Source: Ophiobolus disseminans (Eukaryota; Ascomycota; Dothideomycetes; Pleosporales; Phaeosphaeriaceae). Taken from it: 64,000 bases of DNA. The stretch covers positions 301,668 through 365,667 of the forward strand of contig MU006234.1 in the NCBI GenBank assembly GCA_010093685.1. The letters are read 5' to 3'. The notes below the pieces were generated by a model. That model saw only the letters and a program-made list of their open reading frames with translations, was not told the origin of the DNA and searched no databases. The position numbers and the translations under genes are program-made. Shown here piece after piece: positions 32,216 through 42,601 of this stretch (its first letter is position 1; each line of letters opens with the position of its first letter).

Positions 32216-33877
32216 TTAGAATCGCCGTTTTTTCTTAGTCTGGGCTTGCTTCTTGGCTGCCTCTTCAGTCTTACGCTTCAAGTCCGCCCTCCTTCTCTCA
32301 GCCTTCTCTTCCGGTGTTTCTTCATGTTCCTCTACCACTATGGGAATCTCTTTCTTTACGTTAACACCAACAGGAGGCGAAGAAGGAGGCTGCACAATTG
32401 GCGATTCCGTCGCTCTTGTGCGATCAGTAATTGGAAGATTTGAATCGTCCATCTGCAAGCTACCAGTCGCAGCACCTTTTCCTTTCCCTCCAATTCTGAA
32501 GGGCCTCTTTACTTTCTTAGGCGTGGTGTCAGCGTGAGCATTGATCTGTGATGCTGGTTGCTCCTTGACATTTAAATTTCCAGCATCTGGGGCTGCGTCG
32601 AGATCGTCCGTAACTGGTGGTGGAGGGTCTTCAAAGGACTTGTCAGCTTTGCCGCCTATGCGAAAGCCCTTCACCTTCGACTTCGCGACGGGTAGAGTAT
32701 CTGGTTTTGGTGGATAGCGATCTTCTGGCGTCAACGACTTTGTGTGTCGCGGAGGCTCTCGAGCGGATTGACCCGACTTTTGACCATGGCTCTTCGGTGG
32801 CGCATCGAGGTCGTCCTCGTCTTCGGTCGCATCATCGTCACTGGCAGCCGCCTTGTCCAACGAAAACAAATCGCCTGGCTGCTTTGCCGTCTTCGTTTCA
32901 ACTTTTCGGATCTGCAACTGTGAGCAGTGTCTCGTCCACGCAGCGACAACCCATACCTTGAAATTCGCATGAGTCTCAAACTCGTCCTCTGTTTCATCGT
33001 CACTCGAGTTGGTGCGGGCTGTCACTGGTTCGTCCACGGTTGCAGACTTCTTCGTTTTCATCACCGGAACCTTTGGTGGGTTCAGTCGGTCAGGCACGCT
33101 AGCCCACCAATTTAGGTCTCCATCATCTAATCTCAACTGGGATGGCACGTCAGGTGCGCATTCGGAGAGCGCTTCCTGGAATAAACCCAGAGTACTGACA
33201 TCCGAGTCGACCAAGTGTCCGGTTTTCTGCTTGAATGCATCTTCGCGAAATGGCTGCAAAGCGGGAATGTGCCTCGCCGCTTGCTCATGTTTGACCACTC
33301 TCCTGCCAGACTTCAACCCGCTAATGATGGGGAAAGCGGCAGCTAGATCCAGGTTGCTGGACTCGTACTGATTCACCAGTCGCGTGATTGCTTTGTCTTT
33401 GTCTGCGATGGTAGAAATTAAGCCTGTGATGCGCCCGTGTTGGATGTGAGACGATATGAGCAGCGGCAATATGAGCTCATTCTTCAGGACAGTCGAGGTA
33501 CGCTTCTCGAGGTAGAATTTCCATGTCAAGCAGTCGAGCGGCTGGGGAAGGCCGATGGTGGTATGCAACGTGATGCCATCTGCGTCATGTCGAGTTAGAC
33601 GGCAGACTGCATCACTTGAGTTTTCTAGGGATCTTTTGACATGGTCAAGGAGGATGGCAAGCTGCCCAGGATCCTGTTTGCTGACTTCAATAGGCGATTG
33701 CTGCTGCAAAGCTCGGTCCACAACGGCGTCCACGTCTAGTACTTCGCTCCAAATGTTGCTCAAGCACGTGAGATGGATTGTGTAAGAGGCCGACGCGAAG
33801 ACGGGTTTGACAAGCAGTTGCGGGATCTGTTCGCCATCTGGCTGCTCGGCAAGCTCTAGCACGCGCCAGCAGGACAT
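32216..33877 (-). CDS. XLF/Nej1-like non-homologous end-joining factor
   Basis: Two exons; a 45-nt intron at 32912-32956 gives 538 residues. The N-terminal head (MSCWRVLELAEQPDGEQIPQ, then LLVKPVFASASYTIHLTCLS and the TWKFYLEKR region) matches the XLF/XRCC4 fold. A helical stalk follows (about 125-220). XLF/Nej1 bridges Ku and DNA ligase IV-XRCC4 at double-strand breaks in the nucleus. The C-terminal half is disordered and acidic/basic. It carries two copies of a motif around FRIGGK (VKGFRIGGKADK and VKRPFRIGGKGK) and ends KKKRRF, similar in character to the basic-plus-Phe Ku-binding tail of animal XLF (inference). The ATG at 33877 was chosen because the head domain begins there. The gene is divergent from cactin across 251 bp. 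Confidence 0.88.
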   Translation of the reverse strand: MSCWRVLELAEQPDGEQIPQLLVKPVFASASYTIHLTCLSNIWSEVLDVDAVVDRALQQQSPIEVSKQDPGQLAILLDHVKRSLENSSDAVCRLTRHDADGITLHTTIGLPQPLDCLTWKFYLEKRTSTVLKNELILPLLISSHIQHGRITGLISTIADKDKAITRLVNQYESSNLDLAAAFPIISGLKSGRRVVKHEQAARHIPALQPFREDAFKQKTGHLVDSDVSTLGLFQEALSECAPDVPSQLRLDDGDLNWWASVPDRLNPPKVPVMKTKKSATVDEPVTARTNSSDDETEDEFETHANFKVWVVAAWTRHCSQLQIRKVETKTAKQPGDLFSLDKAAASDDDATEDEDDLDAPPKSHGQKSGQSAREPPRHTKSLTPEDRYPPKPDTLPVAKSKVKGFRIGGKADKSFEDPPPPVTDDLDAAPDAGNLNVKEQPASQINAHADTTPKKVKRPFRIGGKGKGAATGSLQMDDSNLPITDRTRATESPIVQPPSSPPVGVNVKKEIPIVVEEHEETPEEKAERRRADLKRKTEEAAKKQAQTKKKRRF

Positions 33878-34128
33878 GTCAAGACGGGATGGGGTATGAA
33901 AGTGCGACTGGAGTGAATGCAGCCGCTGGGTGGGAGGATTGGGATGAGAGCGCCGACATGTCGGGAACTGCGTAGTGGTGATCACGCGTGTGCGGCGTGT
34001 TGGTGTGAAAGGCAGACGCCAAGAGACTAGGTGGGCGGTACGTCACCCAACCTCGAAGGCCGCCCTAAGATTTCGAGATCAGTCTAGAGTGCGACACCAT
34101 TTTTCAATCAAACCCCCGTTTTCGAGCA
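33878..34128. promoter_or_regulatory. Short divergent promoter XLF / cactin
   Basis: Only 251 bp separate the two start codons, so core elements must overlap or be shared. No TATA box is evident on either side, which suits housekeeping nuclear genes. Confidence 0.55.
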
Positions 34129-35916
34129 ATGACGTCGCAAAACCCCCCGCCATGGCGCAACGAGCGCAGCAACCTACCACAGCGGTCTGCGCCTTCGGCC
34201 ACGATTCCGGCCAAGCGCTCCGCCGACTCGAGAAGCTACGACAAACCAGCGAAACGGCCGGCAAACAAGGCAAACACAACAGACGCGGCCGAAGAGGCGT
34301 GGGTGGCAGATGAAGACCGCTTCGTGCTGGCGCAGGCAAAGAAAAAGGCGGCATTGCGCGTCAAGGGCGGCCGCGCGAAGCCCATCGACTGGCTGGCCGT
34401 CACGCTGCGATTTGTGGACGGTACCAACGGGCTCGACGATGAGGTGGAAGACCACGACCTCGAGGTGGTCGACCCGGAAGGTGTGCTCGAGGGCTTGGAT
34501 ACGCAGGAGCTGTCGGAGCTGGAAAAGGAGATCGAGACGTACCTCACGCTCGAGACCAACCGCAGCAACAGGGACTACTGGAATGTACGTATATGTGGTC
34601 ATTCATACTACCATCGAATCTTACTAAAACAGCCAGGCGCTCAAGTCCATCTGCAAAGACGCCCGCCGCGCGTCGTCGACCTCCAAAGGCCGCGGCACCA
34701 GCTCCGTCGCCGCCGACATCGATCAGCTCCTCGCGCCCAAATCCTACGAACAGCTAGAAGCACTCGAGGTGCAGGTCAAGAAGAAGCTCGACTCGGACGA
34801 GCCCATCGACTACGACTACTGGGAGCAGCTGCTGCGGAGCCTGCGCGTGTGGAAGGCCAAGGCCAAGCTGCGGCGTGTCTCGCAGGAAATCGTCAAGGAG
34901 CGGCTCCAGGCGCTGCGCAGACAACAAGCCGAGGCCGCCGAGTCGGTGCAGGGCAGCATCTCGGACATGCTCCACGCCGCCGACGAGGCGCGAAAAGAGG
35001 GCCCCACCACCGTCGCATACGACGCCGCCCTCGACCCCGAGCCGCTCCTCAAGCTACGCGCCGAGGACAAGACGCTGACACAGTTGGAGGAGCGCACCTT
35101 CCTCCGCAACACGGCCAACGAGCGGCGCAAGACGCAGAAGCTCGGCTACGTGCCACTGCAGAACAAGCCCCATGACCGCAGCACCGCCGACAGCCTGCCC
35201 GCCACAAGCCAGGCCGTCACGACCAGCGCATCGCGCTTTGCGCCCGTCGAGAAGGAAGACTACTCCCAGGCAACCATGGCCCTTTATGAGAGGGAAGTTG
35301 CGAGGGGTGTCGAGGAGGGCGAGGAGATTTTCGCCGCCGAAGAGGAAGTCGCAACCGCGAGGCCCAACTGGGCGGGCGACTACAAGCCGAGGAAGCCACG
35401 ATACTTCAACCGCGTGCAAATGGGCTTCGAGTGGAACAAGTACAATCAGACACACTACGACGCCGACAACCCGCCGCCAAAGGTCGTGCAGGGCTACAAG
35501 TTCAACATCTTCTACCCCGACCTCATCGACAAAGCTAAAGCCCCGACATATAAGATCGAGCGCGAAAATGGCCGAAAGCGCGGGCAGTCATTTGCGCCGG
35601 CGGGAGAAGACGATACGTGCCTCATCCGCTTCATCGCCGGCCCACCTTATGAGGATGTTGCCTTCAGAATCATCGACAAGGAGTGGGACTACAGCGCCAA
35701 AAGGGAACGTGGCTTCAAGAGCAGTTTCGACAAGGTATGTCGTTGTTCCTTCCCCACAATCGCCCTTGCGCTAGGCCGGTACCTGCTTGGCCTTGAATAG
35801 TTCACTAACATGCTGCAGGGCATCTTGCAACTTCACTTCCAGTTCAAGAAGGTATATTGAAACCAATCCCATCGGGAGACGCCACTGACAGGTGTTAGAT
35901 ATACTACCGAAAATGA
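34129..35916 (+). CDS. Cactin, spliceosome-associated protein
   Basis: Four exons; introns at 34585-34636, 35735-35818 and 35852-35898 give 534 residues. The last two coding exons are tiny: 33 nt and 18 nt including the stop. A disordered basic N-terminus precedes the cactin middle domain (about 90-300, containing IDQLLAPKSYEQLEALEVQV and DYDYWEQLLRSLRVWKAKAK). The highly conserved C-terminal cactin domain follows (PNWAGDYKPRKPRYFNRVQM, HYDADNPPPKVVQGYKFNIF, DKEWDYSAKRERGFKSSF, then the end IYYRK). Cactin is a nuclear pre-mRNA splicing factor needed for accurate acceptor use in S. pombe (Cay1) and animals. The first acceptor was placed at CAGCCAG because it restores YWNALKSICKDARR. Good conservation of the C-terminus supports the terminal micro-exons. 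Confidence 0.95.
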
Positions 35917-37581
35917 ATGCTTCACAACTCAAGCGTCGTGTGGCTCTACCCCCACGCTAAATATGAACCGCTCCTAAGGATGGCCCAGAGAAGGACGACA
36001 AAAAGGGCATGTGTTGCACGAGCCTTGCGCATTCATTAGCTGTCGCTCAATGGAACCATATTCATTACGGCCAGGCCCCTTTTCTCCGAACGTGCGCAAA
36101 GCCGGTCACGACGCAGTGGCGGTGATGCTCTTAACAGCCTCACCGACCAAGTTGACTTGGCAACCACATTGCCCCATCGCCATGTGCTAGTCTGCAGCGC
36201 TGGCGGTGTATAACCGGCTCAAGCGGTGACAATCTACCCTGTAACGCTTCAGCCAATCAGGAGCAAACATCCACCGCAATGGGCTCCGTGCAATAAGACC
36301 TTCACCGGAGAATAAAGGCCGTAAGCATACGATTGTGTTACATTCTGCTGTGGCTCTAACCCAACCGGTTGCTTGCTGCTGCCTCTTTGCAGGCAGATTG
36401 ACGTCCGGCTTGATCTGGATAACATCCTTGACCACACGCACGGCTGCCGTTGACGACTGCTTTCGGACAAGTTTGCACGTGAGATGTATGTCTCGCGCTT
36501 CCAAGGTTGTGTTTGCTGCTCGTCATCTTTCGAGTTGCTTTGCTGCCCGCGAGGAAGCATTTGCGCCACCTTGAGGCACTGCTTCTGCACCATGCGCCAT
36601 GAGGAAGCCTTTGTCGATCGCATTCTGGAAGGTGCGGCCTTCCGCTTCGTGATGATGCGCTTCTGCAGCAGTTGCAGGGTTAGTTTGTGAAATCTGCAAC
36701 GTCCCGTCTCTAGCTTGGATGACCCATACTACCCGTGAATTCACTGGCTGCCAAAGTAACACAGCAGAGGTCACCTCAACTGTCTATCGGGGGCGCAACG
36801 AGGCGCCTTCGCGCCAGCCGGCCCGCGAAAGAGTCGGGAAAATTTTGGACGCGTGATGCTAACCCGTCGCTTGTCACTACCAATGTCTTCCTGGTCGAGC
36901 TGTCTCATCATCGGCATGGTAACTAGCAAAAACCTTTAGGCTGAGCATCCTGACCCCGCTGGTCGTTCCGCGCCATTTGCTCGGTCGATTTCTTTATGTC
37001 TGAGCCATAGCGAACTGTCTGAGACCTGCACGCACGACTACCCTCTCCTTTTGTCAAATTCGTGGTGTGTAGAGACAGATGTGGTGCTTACTTTGCGGGG
37101 TATGTGCACGTCTCCTACCAACGAATGCTACGCTTCATTGGAGTGAGCTTTGACGTGCTGTGGCGCCACCCCCGGCTCGGAAGGCTTTCAGACAATTCGC
37201 TTGTCGGGCCTGGTAGGCCCGTGACACCAGCCCTGCTCTGGCTTTCACTCTGTCCATCCTACTGCCTCGCAGTTTGCTTGCTCCAAGCGAAGCTGCATCA
37301 AGCATGCAGGTGTGCTGGCCGCGAGGACCCGCATGCAGCACACAAAATAACAATGAGAACTCACTTTCTCCAATCCCTGTCGACTTGATCTAGCGGAAGG
37401 TCTTAATGTCTCAACGGTCGCTTCACTTGTTCTGGTATCGCTCCAGATCACGCTCATATTTAGGACCTGCCAATCCTCTAGTTGTACAAGGCAGTGCTGT
37501 CTTTCAATACTACATACTGCACATTGATACGCTCGCTATCTTTATCCATCGAGCTTATCAAATCTGGCCAGCGCAACAACC
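35917..37581. other. Intergenic, forkhead gene upstream region
   Basis: About 1.67 kb. Overlapping minus-strand frames at 36187-36774 lack any recognised domain and are not called. The rest is probably the long upstream region of the forkhead regulator. A TA-rich word occurs near 37456. Confidence 0.5.
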
Positions 37582-39207
37582 ATGCCACACCCGCGATCGC
37601 CCCCTATGTCGACTGCTACAGACCTTGCTGGCGGCTTCGGAACCATCCGGACACCCAAGGACATATTTTGTGCACCCACCCCTCCCCGTACCCAGGATGC
37701 ACAATCTTCCTCTTTCACTAAGCCGTCTCTTGAAGCTTCGTCGAATACTGTCGTCCAGGAACTCACGGCCCCTCAGGATCAAGACTTCTCCCCGACAAAA
37801 ACTATGCACATCGAGGAGCCGGCAACAGTGCAGTGGGCTGCGCAACACGCCTTTCCAACGAGCCATACTGGTCAAACTGGCGCTGACTACCATGTCCAAG
37901 TTCCTTTTGCACCCAGTGCACCAAATTTCTACCACTACGCCCAGAATGGCCTGTCCTACAACAACAACAACAACAACTACGACTTCTCGTACGGTTCTCA
38001 ATACCCAACTTCCAGCTGTCCGCGATCTTACAACGGTCCCGATCTTACCGGCCTCCCCAACACTGGCATGACAGAGTCGTATCCACCCACCGCATATCAA
38101 ATCGAGCCTCCAAAGCACAACGGTCTTACGCCCTTGTCCGACCATGGAGTGAACGATCACCTCATGCAAATGGACGACGACTATGAACACCATTACGGTC
38201 CCCACATCAAGTCTGAGTCTCACTGTGGCTACTCCAGCCCTTACTCAGACATGACACGAGCCTCAACTCCAGATGAGCCATCGAAGTATCCCCACGATAT
38301 GATGGGTGTAGACGACGAGGATGCAATCGACAAGGAGCAACCATACGCACAGCTCATCTTCCAAGCCCTCAGATCAGCCCCTGGACACACCATGATTCTC
38401 CGCAACATCTACGACTGGTTTCAAACACACACGGACAAAGCTGCTGCCTCCGAAACCAAGGGCTGGCAGAACAGCATCCGACACAACCTCTCTATGAATG
38501 GCGTAAGTTCATCCAATCCTACCCGCATCGACCCTGAGTCCAATGTGACTGACATGTTGCCGCAGGCCTTTGAGAAAGTCGACCAACCCAACGAACAGTC
38601 TCGCAAAGGCTTCATGTGGCGTCTCACCCAAGATGCTCTGGATAATGGTGTGAAGTCAACCACTCGCTACCGCTCCAAGCAACCCAACAAGCGCGGTTAC
38701 CGCCACCACCCACAGCCGCAACGCCAGGCCAGCGGTGCCAAAGGCGGGCAGGCAGCGCGCCGATCGGCGCATCTGAAGAGAAGCAAGCGCGTGCAGAATG
38801 AGATGTATCGCAGTGTGCCCACCGCATTCGATCCCAGATACGACGTCCAGAAGACCCAGCAGTATCCGACCAGCCCGTACTACGGGAGCGATGTGGAGTT
38901 CGGCTACGCATCTGGACCGGATCTCATGCCGACTGGCAACGACTTGTCCAACCACAACAGCAGTGGTTTCAATCCCTTCCCGCAGTCTGCACGCTCGTAC
39001 TCTGCATCACCACTGCTCGGTGATAGCGCGTACGTGCTCAAGCAGAGCCCAAGCGGCAGCTTGTTCACGAACAGTCCCAGCCCCAGCGCGCTGGACGAGC
39101 CGAGGACGCCGCTTAGTCAATGCGGGTGGGGCGAGCAGATGACTCTGCCAATCAGGGCATCGTTTGTGTGCGAGGGAGGTATGGGGTTCCAAGAGTATGC
39201 AGGATGA
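37582..39207 (+). CDS. Forkhead-domain transcription factor
   Basis: Two exons; a 63-nt intron at 38503-38565 gives 520 residues. A disordered Ser/Pro/Asn-rich N-terminus includes a poly-Asn run encoded by an AAC repeat at about 37962-37979. The forkhead winged-helix domain lies at about 250-345. It begins EQPYAQLIFQALRSAPGHTM and contains the recognition helix GWQNSIRHNLSMNG. Splicing joins SMNG to AFEKVDQ, and GFMWRLTQDAL completes the wing. A basic patch follows (KRGYRHHPQPQRQ, RRSAHLKRSKR), then a Tyr/Ser-rich tail. It should be a nuclear DNA-binding regulator; fungal forkheads commonly act in cell cycle or development, but the subfamily cannot be assigned. The intron is stop-free, a multiple of three, and interrupts the DNA-binding domain just after the recognition helix. 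Confidence 0.93.
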   Translation: MPHPRSPPMSTATDLAGGFGTIRTPKDIFCAPTPPRTQDAQSSSFTKPSLEASSNTVVQELTAPQDQDFSPTKTMHIEEPATVQWAAQHAFPTSHTGQTGADYHVQVPFAPSAPNFYHYAQNGLSYNNNNNNYDFSYGSQYPTSSCPRSYNGPDLTGLPNTGMTESYPPTAYQIEPPKHNGLTPLSDHGVNDHLMQMDDDYEHHYGPHIKSESHCGYSSPYSDMTRASTPDEPSKYPHDMMGVDDEDAIDKEQPYAQLIFQALRSAPGHTMILRNIYDWFQTHTDKAAASETKGWQNSIRHNLSMNGVSSSNPTRIDPESNVTDMLPQAFEKVDQPNEQSRKGFMWRLTQDALDNGVKSTTRYRSKQPNKRGYRHHPQPQRQASGAKGGQAARRSAHLKRSKRVQNEMYRSVPTAFDPRYDVQKTQQYPTSPYYGSDVEFGYASGPDLMPTGNDLSNHNSSGFNPFPQSARSYSASPLLGDSAYVLKQSPSGSLFTNSPSPSALDEPRTPLSQCGWGEQMTLPIRASFVCEGGMGFQEYAG

Positions 39208-42200
39208 GGGAGGGAAGGTGAGGGGGGGACTGGTGCGGGCACGAGAGTTTGGAGAAAATCTACGGCAGTACCCTGTTGCTTGAGTGTGCTTTTCGGTTTG
39301 TTTTTCTCGGGTTTATATTTTATCTTGTCATGAGGTATTTGACATTTCCTTTCAAACTTCACAACCCTCACGTACACACTGTATGAACCTTACGACAATG
39401 ACCGGAGGCGCTTGTCTTTGCATAGCGCAGCCTTTTCTAAACACATCTTGTATTATCATAAATCTGCATTTGGTACTTTATCGGTTGTCTTAGTGTTCGC
39501 ACTGACGTGATGTTGACACTGGTGCTGAGTCATGCTTCGCTTGGACGTCGTTCCTTCCTTTGCAGACTTGACCTGTCGCATCTTCACTTATCTGCTCACA
39601 ATTCTCCTGCAGCCTGGGCAATGCTCGACTCGCATGGTCCTCAGCAAACACCATCTGCATCTGCAGTCTGCAAGTTGATACGATCCAGATAATTCCGCAC
39701 GGCAAGTGATCAACGCCTGACGTTGAAACGCGGTCCAGAATCCCTCATTCGACTCTCAGTACGCCACCATGCAAGCCAGCTCCAGCAGCTTCACTTATGG
39801 TCATGCAGCAACGCCCGAAAATTATACTGGTTGAAGGATTTCCAGGATTACTAGCTGCGCCCGAGGAAAAAGCTACCTTTACGGCATCGGCTCGCGCCGT
39901 TCCTTTCCACAGTACGTTGGTCGACCTCAAGGCACATGTCATCGCTGCAACATCGCAGGCCAGAACATTGACATCCACGCCACAGTTACAGAATCACGTG
40001 CCAGCCACCAAAGTCCACCGTTCAGAAATATCATTGGCATGCGACGAGTGGTGGCAGTCATGGCCAGCCCTTACTCTGTCGTACCACACGCACTGAAGTT
40101 CAGCCAAGCGTTACCCGCATGCTTTGCAACAGCGGAAGTCAACGTGCGTGTTCCGCACCGATCGACAGGGAAGAGGTGCACGGCTTGCATGTACGCGATC
40201 ATGTCGGTTGCTGCATTTTGCAGGTTGTGTGCGACGTCCACGGTCGGGTCCACACCCGCTACGGCGGCTACCATAGTCTCCTCCAACATGATGCCCTCGA
40301 AAACAATATATTCTCGGCGAACTCTCATCTTGAGAGTATCTACCCGTATGATATCTGGGAATGTGTCTTCAAGAACATCCATCGGATAGTGCGCGTTTTC
40401 CGGAAGTCCTGGTCACACGGAAAGGAATTTGCTGTATATATCCAACAGGGTATGACGATAATGCCCAAAGTTTGACGGTCGTTCCGTGGTGTTTGAATTC
40501 TCCTTGGAGCTTTCACTAGTCGCCATGAACACCGTTGTAAGAGTGGTCTGATGGGGCTTCACTCACTCAGCTGTACATGCAAGTAGCTCCATGGGTACGC
40601 AGCATGCATGCCCACTCAGCCAGTAACGATCTACTTTCAATGCAGATCAGACCATCACGCGAGAGAGCCCGCTTCCCCGTCGATCACATTGATCATTGAG
40701 CAGAAGCTAGAAGCAGTTCATCCGCTAGGACGTGCCGATAATAGTTGCTCACTAGTGGTATATACGCTCATACACTAAGCAAGCCACCAAAAATTGACAA
40801 TTTGACACCATGAAAGCATGGAGAGCACTGTCCACAATACAAGTTTGCTCACATTGCGGATGCCATTCCTTGTGGTCTTATCAGAAGTGGGGGCAGTCAC
40901 TAAGATGCGTTCACGGGAAACTGCCCAATCAGATTGTGTGCCACCATACCCGTTGCGGACCTCACATCGACATCGGTTGCAGATTGGACTGATCCCTGAC
41001 TCGGATACTTCACGTCCTCGCCGAAGAGCATATCACGGAGACAAGTCTGAGCCTGGATGATTTCTACATCTTGCAAGATGTGGACCGGCAACGAGGCCAA
41101 GCAAGCCCCTCGAGGGGTATGTTGCATTTGCAGTATGACCTCACACCGTCAGTTCCTTCAACGACTCCGTGTCGGCTATCGATCGATCGTGACATCTCAA
41201 CCGGCGGCCAGGTCCTGGGTGAATTCGCTATGGACAAGGTGTGGTGTTATTGCAGCCCATCTCATCAAGATCTATCGAAATCCATTAACTGACTCGATAG
41301 TATGCTGCTGTCCGATGCCCTCGATCGATGCTGCTGCCGACCGTGCCGGAGAGACTCGAGTCCTTACTCGCTTAAGTCTGGATATCACTGTGTAGAGACT
41401 GCATTGCGTCGAGCGTTGCACACGATATGCACAGCGATGCCCACCGCATGTTCCACTTTCCCAACGGCTGATCAAACAAGACGACATGACACCCCAGGAC
41501 AGGCGACGAATCGGAGATCATAGGCGCTACTTTTCTCATCCGTCCGTCGAGCCGAACGAACAGTAACAGGAGAAGAAACAGGTCGTCGCCTCGACTGTGA
41601 GTCAAATTCGACCCATGGCTTTGCCATGCAGACGCCACGCTGCACGCTCGGACGGTCCCTCCAGTTGATGCCACAAGCCGTGAAAAAGGCCCGAACGAGT
41701 GAGCGGTTATCGACTTCGGATTTCGGGAGGCTGCCGCGATCTTCCACTTCGTACCTGTCCACCGGCAGTGAGCAGTCGACGGCTGAACACATCTAGGACT
41801 GCGCCACACCTTTCATTGGTTCCTGAGCAGCCATCTTTAGACGTGGAGAAATGGGTCAGGCTTGACTCTTTCTTACAATGGTCCTAGAGTATGATCCTTT
41901 CGCATTGTCTGAAAGCGGAGAAAGTCTAAGTTATTGTCTATCGGGCTGGTTAGCATGTTCACGACAACCACAAAGCGAAATTGTAGGGAAACTGTAACGA
42001 GCCATCCGATGCGCACAATTGGGTGGGTGTTTGGGCAGCTCACTATCTTCCGCGCGACATCCTCCATCGTACGGACAAAACACATGCCATGCACGCTATG
42101 ACCACGCACCACAGTTCGAAATTGTGCGAGCCGTGAACCGCTCGCGCTCAGGAGAGTTGAGAATCGTGGCCGCGCGTGTATCGTCACCATCCATAAGCAG

Positions 42201-42601
42201 TACCGCAACGCCGAGGAACATCCAATCTCACCGCGCAATATCCGGGGTGCTCATGTCATGACTTGTGCAAGGAATCTGGGGACGGAAACTTCCACCAATG
42301 CCGTGGCCAAGAGCCCAAGGATTGTGGAGAAAGCTTGGCCTCTTGTCGTTTAGTGCCACTTTAGCCACAGGAGGCGCCGAGGAACATGGGGATCATCGTG
42401 GAGAAGGACAACAATTCCTCCGCATTCCAATCTTATGTTTCGTGCCACCGAGAAAATGAGCGCATTAGTGCCGCGGAAGAGACGGCAGTATGCACGTTAA
42501 TATAGATATATTAGGGATGGGACGATCGCAAGGATGGAAATATCCTCGTCAACATTCTGCGTCGTCGAACTTCACTCTTGGAACTTCAACTCCAAGTCAA
42601 G
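39208..42601. other. 3.4-kb gene desert
   Basis: No gene is supported. Several frames on both strands (39745-39978, 40071-40382 and 40900-41127 on minus; 40119-40475 on plus) read partly like protein but do not chain into one product or show a known domain. The interval may contain decayed genes or repeats. Its last few hundred bases are the promoter of the GH28 gene. Confidence 0.45.

Noticed and set aside
34585..34630. Cactin first intron ending at the earlier AAAACAG acceptor
   Set aside because: That frame gives a non-cactin translation; the next AG (34635-34636) restores the conserved sequence.
36187..36774. Minus-strand gene upstream of the forkhead gene
   Set aside because: Three overlapping frames compete, none is dominant, and no family or splice structure could be recognised.
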